Below are positions 24,701 through 35,250 of a stretch of DNA of 64,000 nucleotides, in pieces. The DNA is taken from positions 72,043,412 to 72,107,411 of the forward strand of contig NC_080671.1 of assembly GCF_030247195.1 (NCBI RefSeq). The letters run 5' to 3'. A model generated the notes under the pieces. That model was not told where the DNA came from and searched no databases. It saw only the letters and a program-made list of their open reading frames with translations. This DNA comes from Topomyia yanbarensis (Eukaryota > Arthropoda > Insecta > Diptera > Culicidae). Each line of letters starts with the position of its first letter. The stretch's first letter is position 1. The translations under genes and the position numbers were made by a program.

Positions 24701-25490
24701 ATGTAGGTTGTGATTTGACAGGTATAGAAGGTATCATTGGAGTGCCATATTTAAATTGCATTATGGTATTTTTAGATCGTAATCACAAAGCGATAAAAAT
24801 GATCAAATATAATCGTTGCTTGACAGTGTATGAATAGATGAGTACATAGCGGCTATGCTGGGAATACGAAGATCTCAGGTTCGAAACTGGAAGTAAATCG
24901 TATCAGGTAATTTTAATAATTGATGTTCCAGTAACTCCAACCTTACCCATGAAAAACATATCTACTAGTGTGGGCATAACTGTGTCTTATGAAGGAATTA
25001 TGGAAATTCCATCCCGATTTTTTTTTATTTTCATAATATTATTTTTAAAAAAATACTTCTTGTTACCACATTGAGGACCTTAAGCTGCATAAACCTTCAT
25101 GTGTGATTGTAAAGTTGATCACATATAAACTCAAAATGATAAGCTAGATGATTGTACAATGCTTCTTATGAGATCAAAATTCGTCGTAAATCACATAGTT
25201 CTACTATACCGATTTGTTGTACGTATATGGCCTCCACTTTTGTTCACATAGAAGAGATCTGCGCATTTTATACAATCAATTCATATCGTTGAAGAGTGCA
25301 GTTAATCAAATTGCAACTTATTAAAGTGAATCAAAATGTTGGCTGGGATACTTACATATCTGTAAATGAATGTCTGTTTTCCCTCTTAAGCACAATGGAT
25401 CTTAAGTAGCAATCATTAGCCATATTTCAGGAGCACTTAATATAAGTTATCTACCATTTAATTCCATAATGCTAATTTGTAGTCAACTAA
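21788..25490. other. largely single-copy non-coding DNA
   Basis: No element ends, long inverted repeats or recognised coding sequence. A CT-rich stretch (CTCTCTCTCTCTCC near 22073) and a donor-like AACAGTAAGTATGG near 22178 could mark an untranslated exon, but no partner sites are evident. The overlapping 95- and 118-codon ORFs at 22935-23334 look incidental. A sequence near 24850-24900 with GGTTCGAAAC resembles a tRNA box B but lacks a cloverleaf. Confidence 0.4.
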
Positions 25491-25499
25491 GACCTCAGT

Positions 25500-26007
25500 T
25501 CACGTGTATATTATCACTAGAACACACTAAAAATGCGACCGGTATGATTATATTATGATCTAGGGAGAATATAATCATTTTCTCAAACAATTTCCGTATG
25601 CACGACAGAATTACAATCTGTCGATACGAGTTGTGGTCGGAGGTTGGTGATCCTGGTTTTTGGATGGCCATAACCTTTATCTACTTCCAGTTATGAGCGA
25701 CAATTTTACCCAAAAGAAACTTATTAAATAAATTCAACAAGCCTCTCTTGGCAGGTCCTGGTAGATTCTTCAACAAGTTGAATTTGATTCTGTCTTGCTC
25801 TGTGGTTTTATTGTTAAACGATAAGAAAGCAGGTGAGAATACCACCATCGAAAGCAGTGTTTCGTTTGTGCTATCGTGAGGGGACGCGGCACGGAGAATC
25901 TGCTGTTCCGGGACGGGACAGTATTGTTTCGGTTTCGCAGACGCCGGGCCGTACTTCAAAGAATGCTCATTAAGGGGTGAGTTGCTTAGAACAATGTGCC
26001 AATTCAC
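25500..26007 (-). pseudogene. LINE reverse transcriptase remnant (N-terminal part)
   Basis: On the minus strand FNLLKNLPGPAKRGLLNLFN is followed by KVMAIQKPGSPTSDHNSYRQ and IVILSCIRKLFEKMI. This is the linker and first RT blocks of a non-LTR retrotransposon (DrikfnlLKnLP...LLnLFNkfl...vaIpKPGk...YRPIamLSciRKLlEkmi). One in-frame stop lies between the two parts and the catalytic blocks are absent. The sequence fades out by about 25500. The clade is likely Jockey- or I-like but not certain. Confidence 0.6.
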
Positions 26008-26355
26008 ACTATATCACCTACGATAACACGATATAAGATTATGGTTCTCAGTAATACACGATCATTGCACTCGTTACCCCAATGCACAGTGGTCCAGAAT
26101 GCAAACTTAGCAGGAATTTTGAGATTTTACTAAAACTAAACAACTTAACCTTATTAAGTCTTTGGAGAAGTTTTCGTAGTTAATGAGCCCCCTCTTTTTG
26201 TTAAAACAACAGTTAGGGTGGTTCTAATTTTACCAAGATCAAAAAATTAACTTTTTAATCATTCTAGCTAGAGCCAAACGACCTTCAGCGAAGTTGTAGA
26301 ACGACAAATTTTGGAAAAGTTTGCTGAAGACATGTAAGCTCTATCTGTCATTCTT

Positions 26356-29300
26356 AATCGCGAACAAAATAGGCCGCCACTTCGAATCGTTATCCGCCGA
26401 CAAAGCTCTGCCAGCCGCATTCGCTCAGAAAAAAAGCAGACTCGAAGCCTCGCCTACGACCTTCACGCCAGACTCCGCAGCCACCTACAACAGACCCTTT
26501 ACCGGAGCTGAACTTGCCGTCGCTCTCACTAACGCACGAGGAAAGTCCGACGGCCCTGACAGGATTGGTTACCCGATGCTTAGGCATCTTCCGCCTGGAG
26601 GCAAAAGAGCCCTCCTAGACTCTTTTAACACTATCTGGGAACGCGGGTCCTTTCCAGAGGAATGGAAACTGGCCCACGTAGTCCCAATTCCTAAAAAATG
26701 CCAGGGTACCCGTGCCCCGAGCGACTTCAGGCCAATCTGCCTGCTGTCATGCACCACTAAGACACTGGAGACGATGATAAACCGGCGGCTGACCAGTGGT
26801 CAAAAATGTAAATAACTTATACCCCATTGGCCGTAGCTATACACTTTCTTCAGCAAAATTACGCCCCTAAATTCGGCTCAACCATATAAAGTGTTTTCTG
26901 TACTTTTAAAATTTTGTAGATACCCAGTTTTGAAGAAAAAATACTGAAAAGCACCAAAAATTTCACTTTTTGCTAAGTTTTAATGGCTCTGCCGCTATTA
27001 TAATTCAAAATTTGTACAAACTAACTAACCAAACTTCTCCGTTTGGATCTCCAAAAAAATAAAAAATACTGAAAAAATATCTAAGACAGTTCAGGACCAC
27101 TTCAACAGGCATGAATTTGAAATTTTATCCAAAATCGGCCCATTTTTCAAAAAATCAAAAGTCGCCACCAGTAGGAAGCGTTTTAGCAAACTCACTCCGA
27201 AGAAGAAAGTGGTCCTAATACCCTAACCTTTCATTTAAGAAGTGAGCCCGATGACTTTTTTAACATGATGTCATTTTGGGACACCCTACTGACCACGTGG
27301 CTGGAAGACGAAAAACTACTCGACCCACGCCAATTCGCTTTCCGGAAGGGACTCGGCACCGGAGCCCACCTGGGTTCGCTCGGCGAGGTATTATACAGAG
27401 CAAGGTCCGAAGGCATCCACGCCGATATTGCCATACTCTACATAGCAAAAGCTTACAACACAGTCTGGCGAGAAGGTGTCATTCAACAACTCCAACGATG
27501 GGGAATACAGGGGAACCTAGGCGTCTTCATCCAAAACTTCCTAACCAACCGCCGCTTTCGGGTATGCATAGGCGGCACACTTTCCGACGAATTCCGCGAG
27601 GCCAACGGAGTGCCACAAGGATCGATACTAGCAGTGACCCTCTTCTTAGTGAGGATGAATTCGCTCTTCACCGCGCTACCCGGGGGCGTCTATGTCTTCG
27701 TGTACGCGGACGACATCATATTGGTGGCCCTCGGGAAGACGATCCCGCGCACAAAAATATCTCTGCAGGCCGCCGTCAACGCAGTCGGCCGATGGATTCA
27801 ACATCACCGCCACCAAGTGCGCCATTACACACTGCTGCAGCACTTATCACCCTGCCAACGCTCGTCCAGTCCGCCTCAACGGTACAGTAATTCCGTTCCG
27901 AAAGGAACCGGTCGTCCTCGGAATCACCCTCGACCGGAAACTGACAATGATACCACACTTCCGGCGACTGAAAAAAGACTGCCAGAGCAGAAAGCGATTA
28001 GCGCGGACCATTTGCGCCCACCACCCAAAAACATCCGCCGAGCAGCGCTGAACGTCGGACGATCTCTTATCCACAGCAGAATCTTCTACGGAATCGAGAT
28101 GACTTGCCGGAACCTAGACGGACTCTCCGACATCCTCGGGCCCTTATACCACGGAGCGGTGCGGCTAGCCTCCGGTCTACTACCGAGTACCCCGGCCGAA
28201 GCTGCCTGTGTAGAGGCAGGAGTACTACCCTGCCACTGGGAAACAGCCAGGGTGGCCTTCAGAAGAGCTCTGCCCCCTTCTCACCACCGCCTCCAACCTG
28301 CACCAGGAGTTCACCAGCAACGACCTCCCACCCATCGCTCGTCTACACCGGGCGAGACCGCGGGCCTGGTACGACCCCGGACCCAACACCGACGACAGCC
28401 TTGCCCGCACTATAAAAGTTGGCGACCACCCCAGCAGCATACTAGTTAAATATAGACAGCTAATTAACCGAAGATATTCACATCACACTAAAATATTTAC
28501 CGACGGTTCCAAAGCGAACGACGGTGTAGAAGCGGGGATCAGCGGCTTGGGGAACGGGCTCTCCTTCCGCCTACCTCCCTCCTGCTCAGTTTTCTCGGCG
28601 GAAGCGGCCGCCATTGCAGTGGAAATGATCAGAAGACCCACCGATACTCCAACGGTCATCTTTACAGACTCACTCTCGGTCCTGAGGGACGTCGCTAGCG
28701 GGACCTCCAAACATCGCTTCGTCCAGGCCATCGAGACTCTTCGAGACCCACTGGTTACCATCTGCTGGGTTCCGGGTCACAGCGGCATCAAGGGTAGCCC
28801 TCATCGGCAAACGTGCCCGGACCCGGCTCCCTAATGAAACTCCAACCATTGACATCATCAGGGAATTCAACACCAGCTTGCAGAACGGATTCACCAACCA
28901 CTGGCGGAGTTCTCGAAATCACACCCAAAAACTCAAAGGCTCAGCCGACACCTGGACCGACCGAGACAGCCAGAGGAAACAAAAAATACTCTCCCGACTC
29001 CACGTGGGGCACACACGAGTAACCCACGCACACACCGTGTCCAGCGAGCCCGTCCCAGAATGTGCCACCTGCAACACCCGGCTCACCGTCGAACACCTGC
29101 TGTGCAACTGCCGGGAACTGGAGGACCTACGGCGTCAGTACGGCCTGACTGGTCCGATACGGGACATCCTATCCAATGACCCGGTTCGGGAGGAGGCACT
29201 CCTCCTCTTCCTAAAAGACGCCGGCCTATACGATAGCATTTAACAATAAAATGGATAACGCAAACCCTCCGCAAACAATATGACATGTAATATTTATTAA

Positions 29301-29372
29301 TTGTAATCCCGCTTTATTTCATGGGCGAATGACCTCTAGGTTAAAGCCCCAATAAACAATAATAATAATAAT
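26356..29372 (+). mobile_element. 5'-truncated I-clade LINE, ORF2 remnant with RT and RNase H
   Basis: Flanked by 13-bp direct repeats ATCTGTCATTCTT (26343-26355) and ATCTGCCATTCTT (29373-29385); ends in a (TAA)n tail typical of I elements. Coding order: pre-RT linker, LAHVVPIPKKC and PSDFRPICLLSCTTKTLE (26640-26770); after an insertion, RQFAFRKGLGTG, ANGVPQGSIL and the active-site box YADD at 27703-27714; then an RNase H domain (IFTDGSKAND, SAEAAAI, FTDSLSV, VPGHSGIKG; about 28495-28800) and a C-terminal zinc-binding-like CATCNTRLTVEHLLCNC (about 29065). The first RT catalytic Asp appears changed (LYIAKAYNTVW). Frameshifts near 27790, 28270 and 28800 inactivate it. ORF1 and the endonuclease are missing. 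Confidence 0.8.
26797..27288. mobile_element. 492-bp derivative of the 8-bp-TSD foldback inside the LINE
   Basis: Matches the right arm of the element at 17247-19006, for example TTTGTACAAACTAACTAACC and the end CATTTTGGGACACCCTA. It splits the LINE ORF between INRRLT and TWLEDEKLLD. Flanks are CTGACCAG (26789-26796) and CTGACCAC (27289-27296), an eight-base duplication with one mismatch. The left terminus TAGGGTGTCCC is missing, so this is a single-arm deletion derivative. Confidence 0.75.
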
Positions 29373-30198
29373 ATCTGCCATTCTTTCTATTTTCCAATAA
29401 ATTTTAAGCCGGAGCTTAGTGTGTTTCTTCGAAGTACAGTTTTCTTCCAATAACTTTTTCTGTATTCATTAAAAACTGAAGTAGTCTTCAGACAACTTTA
29501 AGATTGTTTGAAGGCGAATAATTTATTTTATGGCACCATATATCTAGCTATTTACGTTGAAAAGTTATGAGCACTTTTTCGCCAAAAATGGGGTTGTTTT
29601 GAATAACATTATTACTCATTTGGGGCAAATAAAAGATAATTCTTTTTGAACTATAAATAAGGTCATGATTAGAGTTATAATTTAGCAAAAATTTGGGAAT
29701 GCGATATTATTTAAAATTTCATAAAATTGATTTAAAAAAAATCTATTTTTGAAATATTAAGTGCTTATATCTTCTGAACAATAAAAGCTAGAGTTTTGAT
29801 GAATTAGAAGAAAATGTTCGTCTTCAAAAACTCTGAAAAACATCTGAAGGACATGTTGTAAAAAAATGAAAACAGAAAAAGTTATATTAAAAATTTGGTT
29901 TTTCATGAATTGACTCTTTGTAATATGTTTAAATTACTTTCACGGTGCACAATATAAAAAATGTAGTTTCGTTTTCATGATAAAATATTGCACTTTACAA
30001 TACTTTTCTATTATTGTAAATAGTGGGTAGGGTGATTCTATTTTTTTTTAAATCAGAAAAATAACTTTTTAATGGTTCGAGATAGAGTTTCGCTGTCTTC
30101 CACAAAATTGAAGATAATTAAATTTTGAAAAACTTTATCGAAGACACTGAAACTCCATGTCGTATACTTTGCATTTTACAAGAAATTTACCAAAAAAA

Positions 30199-30693
30199 TT
30201 TAGGGTGTTTCTTAAAAATTGGATTTCTTTGAACAACTATTGCAGTTTTGATTTTTCATTAAGATCACTTTAGAAATACTTTCAGATATTTTGAAAGAGA
30301 ACATTTTGTCTTAATATATTGAACCTCTAGCTTCGCTCGTTAGAAAGTTTTATATACTTTTTACTAAAGTAAACTATTTTTGAGTAAATATTGCAAGATA
30401 TAAAAAAATATCGTATTTGCCATTTTTTGGTGATCTATACTACAAAGCATATTTTATATGAAAGCAACAGTATTTAATGTTCAGTGCCCGAATCGAAGAT
30501 AATTATACTTGAAAAAGTTATATTTTTTATATAAAAGTTCTTATAACTTTAAAACGAAAAAAGTTAAGTAGTTGGTGTTATAAAGCAAATTATGCGCCCT
30601 AAAATAATCTTTAAGTTGTCCAAAAGGTATTTAGCGTAAAATAAAAACTTCAAAAGTTATAGAAATAAAACCGTTTTTTAAGGAACACCCTAA
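30199..30693. repeat. internal inverted repeat, possible nested MITE
   Basis: TTTAGGGTGTTTCTTAAAAA (about 30199) and TTTTTTAAGGAACACCCTAA (about 30674) are near-exact complements, defining a 495-bp block inside the foldback. There is no clear duplication, so it may be an inserted element or a structural part of the host element. Confidence 0.45.
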
Positions 30694-31025
30694 AGCTTAC
30701 ATTTGAATTTCTCGTGCAATGGAAAATATAAAAGCGAGAGCTTGCATGTCTTCAGCAACTTTGTCTAAAATGTGTTGCTCTACAACTTCATCGAAGACAA
30801 TAAAGCTCTATCTCAAACCGTTGAAAAGTTCTTTTGTAAAATATTGCTAAAAGTTTTTTGTAAAATATTGCTAAATTTAGAACCACCCTAGCATCGGTTT
30901 AAACAAAAAGAAGGGCCTTGCAAAGTACAACAACTTTGCCAAACATGTTGTAAGGCTAAGTCATTTAATTTTAGCAAAAAGTTAAAATTCCTGCTAAATT
31001 TGCATTCTGGACCACTGTGCATTGG

Positions 31026-31945
31026 TCGGAGGAATTGCACTGTAACGCGGAAAGTGAGGACTGGCGAGTGGAAGTGGAAAATAAATGACTTCAACAAGGA
31101 CCTTTTTATGGAAGCACTTCGCGCTGACAGCGTCACTCCAATTCCCAGTGCCGATGAGCAGTCGGAAAAAGTAGCGAAGGCGTGTGATGGAAAAATAACG
31201 AGGAAAATGGAGCAGAAGAACTACCGTCGCGACGGCCAGCGTGAAACGAAATGCACAGCATCATCTAAGTCTGCCTAAAGCCAGAAGACGCGTTCAGAGA
31301 GTAAGATTTGAGGCAGTCAGAGAAGAGCATATGGTGATATTCCGGGCGGCAATGGTTTCTTTTAAACGCGAGATAGTGCTTAATAAGTCTACCTGGCATA
31401 ACAAGCCATATGGAGAAGTAGACGTTAACTCCTGGCGTAACGCTTACCATGTCGTGATGGCAAAGATCGAGGATCCAACGACGCCAGCTGAAAGTGCGCT
31501 GACAAACTAAAATTATCGTGGAAGATCTTTTCTCAAAGTTCGACCGAACCGCTTGATCGCCTACACCGTATGTAGATGCAAACTATGAAAATACTGGTGA
31601 CAATCGAGTATTCAACGACCAGCTCCTAATAGTGGCGAAAACGATTGAAAACGAAAAAAATCCTAACGTGGCGCTGAAGACCGCGAACCTGGCGTTACCG
31701 GACATGTTCAGGAAAGCCCTACAGAAATGCATGGTCGATGGCTTTTGGGAAAAATTCCAGGCTCTACCGATCTCGATACCCTCCGTGTAGCTCGTGAGAT
31801 GGCTAGATACACCCCCGAGCACTAGATCGAGTAGACCGCGTCGAACAGCCAGTGAATCGGAAGCTACGCTCCACCCGGTATCGCTGGACAGATCGAGTAG
31901 ATCGGGGCGAAGCGGGGAGCCAACCTTAAGGAAGCCAACTTGGAC
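31026..31945 (+). pseudogene. R1-clade LINE ORF2 remnant
   Basis: Three successive frames read as R1-type ORF2: VRTGEWKWKINDFNKDLFME, then KARRRVQRVRFEAVREEHMV with VNSWRNAYHVVMAKIEDPTT, then KTANLALPDMFRKALQKCMV. In R1 elements this is the region between the endonuclease and reverse transcriptase, leading into the RT. Frameshifts near 31255 and 31510 and several stops make it inactive. It begins exactly where the foldback ends and is replaced at about 31950 by a different LINE fragment. R1 elements often insert in rDNA, but no 28S sequence is seen here. Confidence 0.6.
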
Positions 31946-31949
31946 CTCT

Positions 31950-32330
31950 CCTCTTCGTGCTCTTCGTGAATAACCTTTGCAGTGAGTTGACAGCGTGAAA
32001 TATGATGTACGCAGATAATATGAAAATATATCGCATCATAACAACTCTAGTAGATTGCTGTGCACTTCAGATGGACATCGATAGGATCATGAGTTGGTGT
32101 GATAGAAACGGAATGACTATAAACATTCTGAAATAAAACATAATTACATACACACAAGTACTCTCGCCGATTATGTTTGAGTACGTAGTGAATGCTGGTC
32201 CCGTAGAATGAGTTCATTCATTAAGGAACTCGGTGTTACACTTGAACTTAAGCTATACTTCAATGCTGTAACTACTAAAGCCTATGTAGTACTAGGTCCT
32301 ATCAAACGAAGCACCAGAGTTTCAAGGAAA
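31950..32330 (+). pseudogene. CR1/Jockey-like reverse transcriptase remnant
   Basis: Reads GPLLFVLFVNNLCSEL, then MMYADNMKIYRIITTLVDCC and MDIDRIMSWCDRNGMTINIL, corresponding to the RT palm. The YADD box is YADN. Downstream frames still show ELGVTLELKLYFN and KAYVVLGPIKRST, matching LGI-D-KLNF and KAYAVLGFIKRNT in the LINE at 42757-46580. It is fused to the R1 remnant without a visible boundary signal. Confidence 0.6.
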
Positions 32331-32479
32331 AACAATAAAATATATCCCCTTAGTAAGCATTTGGCATATTCATTTCACTCAACTTCAATACCATCACCGT
32401 ACCCTTGCACTTTACGCTTAACTCCACTCATTAGGTTCTGTTCAACATCTGGCTGCAGTTTCTTCTGTACGGAAACTCT

Positions 32480-33310
32480 TTTTTTCTTCATGCCTTCTTA
32501 AGATTTGACCTGCTGGGATGCTTCCGTGGTGCTTGATTCAAAATTGCCCAGTATTTTTTGATGGGCTTTAGTTTCGGTGCGGTAGGGGGAGTCTTATCCT
32601 TGAGTACGATTGTGATCCCGTTTGTTACGTACCACTCCAGGACAACCTTTGAATAGTGCTTCAACAGAGGAAGCAGACGCTTCTGTAGACATTCCTTCGG
32701 GTAGATCCCGTTTACAGTAGTCACGAGAGGCGCACTCCGTTTACCACATGAGCATATCGCTTGCCAAATCATGTACTTATTGGCAAATTTTGAACGTTCC
32801 TACTGGGCGGTTGAAGAACAGTGGGCCCGAAAGAGCTGCCAGAAGTACGCCTTGACGTAAGTTTTATCATCCATGATGAGACATGAGGCTTCGTCAGCAT
32901 CTGGGTGTAGGTACAATTTCGGAGCCCGTGACTTTCCCACCGTATTTTGCCATTCGTCATGATTTGGAGCCTTCTTCATTTCCTACGTATGCAGTTTCTC
33001 CCGGTCTTTGACTCTCTGAACGAAAGACTTGGACAGATTCACATCCCTGACCGGAGCATTGGAATTCCGCTTAAATGCTTTCACTACATGCTTGTGATCC
33101 TGCACACTAATAGAACATCCATTCTGATCGCATTCCTGCTTCCGTTCGGTGCTCAGAGTTTGGTAGTAACATTTGAGCACACGACTTATCGTTGACTGCA
33201 CGATGCCGAGTTGTTTTTCGATGTCCCGATGAGAAAGTTGAGGATTTTCCAGACCCTTGCGCAAAATCAATTCGCGACGTTGCTTTTCGCATTTTTTTTA
33301 CAATTTTCGA
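32480..33310 (-). pseudogene. ITmD37E-like (Tc1/mariner) transposase, broken
   Basis: On the minus strand, in order: helix-turn-helix region with NPQLSHRDIEKQLGIVQSTI and SRVLKCYY (33270-33190); a middle segment with SWMIKLTSRRTSG in one frame, equivalent to MMDDKTYVKAY in the other (about 32870-32900); and WQAICSCGKRSAPLVTT, ECLQKRLLPLLKHYSKVVLE and KPIKKYWAILNQA (32770-32500). The last block usually reads RPIEKYW with the catalytic Glu; here it is Lys. Frameshifts separate the three parts. It catalysed cut-and-paste movement at TA sites in the intact ancestor. Terminal repeats were not identified. Confidence 0.75.
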
Positions 33311-33765
33311 AAAACTGACAGCGATAAAAATAAGGTACACTCTAAACTACTTCTACCCAAATTTTCAAGGAAAAATACCCAATAGCTCCAGCGCAATTTA
33401 GAAGTCCCACTTTTCGCACTTTGGAACCACTATGCGATGGCGTGTCAACAAAATATTTCTGGGTGTGTACAAAGAGGGAATCACTGGTGTTACTATTGTA
33501 GTATCAAACAGAATTACAGTTCTATCAGTAACTTGTGTGCATTGTCTGAAGAACAAAAGATTTTTATTTTTATTCTTGCGTAGTGATCTATCAAGGTGAC
33601 TGAGTTTCATCAACAAAACGGCTTAACACAGTGGCCATTAACTTCAGGTCTTTTCGCATTAGACCGAGTATTCGTGATGTGGAATATCTGCTGAAGGTGA
33701 AAATGCAGCTTCGGTTTTTGGAAGTCACCTTCATCCAGCTTGAGCACGTCAGGCACGCAGTGCTG
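33311..33765. other. unassigned spacer
   Basis: A 72-codon minus ORF (33398-33616) and a minus reading near 33640-33760 with DVLKLDEGDFQKPKLHFHLQ look protein-like but are not recognised. They could belong to the flanking transposon debris. Confidence 0.3.
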
Positions 33766-33769
33766 TTAA

Positions 33770-34665
33770 CAGTTATGTGTCCAACAAAAAAAAACTTTTA
33801 ACAGGCCAATGAGGGTACCCGGGTACCCACAAATTGAAATGCTCATAACTATATCTTCCTGTAACCGATTTGGACACGTTTAGATGTTTTGGATTCAGGA
33901 ACTCGTCCACTTTTTGATTCTGTAAAATAGACCCGGAAGAATGGATCGTGTTTTTGGTAATCCGGATTTTCCGGAGTAATGTTCCAGTACTAGGGTAAGA
34001 TTTGTTAATTTTAATAATGTCCTAGCAATAAAAGTATCAAAACTCTTCAAATTGTCTCGAAAGTCTTTTTTTATTGTTACGGGACCCTATGGCAATTTTG
34101 AAAAATTGAATTGGAATGGAATGGCCACTCACGGCCCCACGGTAATCTGCTCCGGAATGTCCGTTCCGGGGTCAAATCACCAATTGGTTCCAAAACCACG
34201 AAATACAGCCTACTGATGCAATTCCAAGGATTTTGATTCCCATATTGCTAGTATTCCATTGAAGTTCGCAAATAGTACCCCAGCACTGGAACCTGCTTCC
34301 AGAAACCCGGATTCCCGGGAACCGAATGAAGTAACCCGATTCATTTTTACCAAGTTCACCAAGTGGATGAGTTCCTGAATCCAAAACACTCAAAAGTATC
34401 GAAATCGGTTGGATATTACCTTAGTTATGGGCATTTTAGTTTTGTGAGTACCCGGATACTCACGTCGGCCTGTTACGTAGTAAAAAAATTCAGGAGACCC
34501 TCCTCACTCCCCCCTTACTACATCAACAATATTATTAACCCAAAAACGTGACTTAGTGAAATTCTAAGGTGTCACAAAGTTTCAATTTCCAGCTATGGAT
34601 AAAACATGGGAATTTCATTAATTGAAACTTAAAAAGGTACCCGGGTACCGCCTCGGACACAACGG
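33770..34665. mobile_element. TTAA-flanked foldback with nested inverted repeats
   Basis: TTAA at 33766-33769 and 34666-34669 flank ends CAGTTATGTGTCC and GGACACAACGG. A second, stronger inverted pair lies inside: about 33798-33920 and about 34355-34475 (TTTGGATTCAGGAACTCGTC against its complement GATGAGTTCCTGAATCCAAA). GGGTACCCGGGTACCC at 33813-33828 and GGTACCCGGGTACC at about 34636-34649 are palindromes near either end. No coding capacity is seen. Confidence 0.6.
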
Positions 34666-34799
34666 TTAATCTTCACCAAATTCTCACAGGCGAAAATATT
34701 CATTTCGCAGAACAACTTAAAATACATGCTTGTTTGTAACAACGTCAAAATCAAGATCTCTGTATATATGTATAATGGAAATATTGAAGTCATATTAAA

Positions 34800-35250
34800 T
34801 GAGTGGTAATTTAAAGATTCATGCCGTATTTCGGAGAAGTGGAATCTATTACGGAGGACACATGGAGAAACTACTTTCCAGGTATTTCAAATGGTGTTTT
34901 TGGTCTACCTGCGACCAGCCTTTTCCCTCCTACCTTACCATGCAGTACAAAAGAGAAGGAGGTGATACCATTTCACAGCGAACTCTATGTACATATCAAG
35001 GACAAAATATTATATGCCAGTGCTTTGAACAAACGGCACATTACCGACAACCATGTCAAGAAACCGCTGAGGAAAGCCCAGCTGTAGAAAGAAATGCCAA
35101 AACCCAGGCTCCTGAATCGCAAACTGTTGCCAAATTTGTGGCTATTGTTCAGGTAACATTAACGATTACAAAACTGCGTCAAGCATTTCCAACTCAACAA
35201 CTAATACCACAAGTGAAGAAGCTACCACCACAGAAGAAGAGTTGACACTC
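34800..35250 (+). pseudogene. LINE ORF1 remnant (zinc-knuckle type), plus strand
   Basis: Read in two frames: YFGEVESITEDTWRNYFPGI and SNGVFGL (34821 frame), then PFPSYLTMQYKREGGD, LCTYQGQNIICQCFEQTAHY and RQPC (34799 frame). This is the conserved ...yGeV.sI..e.W..fFPGIpnGV...KPiPSfLt...TY.GQ..tC..C...aH....C region of LINE ORF1. Cys spacing is C-x-C rather than C-x2-C, so the knuckle is damaged. It resembles the remnants at 47823-48190 and 58926-59150 closely enough (PFPS-L..., C-YQGQ) to be one family. Confidence 0.6.

Larger units (their letters stand above)
26079..31025. mobile_element. long-armed foldback hosting an I-clade LINE
   Basis: The left end CCAATGCACAGTGGTCCAGA and right end TCTGGACCACTGTGCATTGG are exact complements. 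Arms continue for at least 270 bp (26079-26355 against about 30740-31025), including GGAATTTT and TAGGGTGGTTCTAA. The element is interrupted at 26356 by a LINE. Without that insertion it would be about 1.9 kb. The arms contain the TAACTTTT / CTTC-GA-GAAGTTGTAGA module. CAGTGG-type ends resemble hAT MITEs but no eight-base duplication was found; the R1 remnant begins directly to the right. Confidence 0.75.

Noticed and set aside
24840..24905. tRNA-like sequence with GGTTCGAAAC
   Set aside because: Only box B is convincing; no cloverleaf or terminal pairing could be formed.
26079..31025. 8-bp target duplication for the CAGTGG-ended foldback
   Set aside because: The bases outside CAGTGG are complementary rather than direct repeats, so they belong to the inverted ends; no duplication is seen further out.
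31026..31945. rDNA insertion site next to the R1 remnant
   Set aside because: No 28S rRNA sequence is visible on either side; the left neighbour is a foldback and the right one another LINE.
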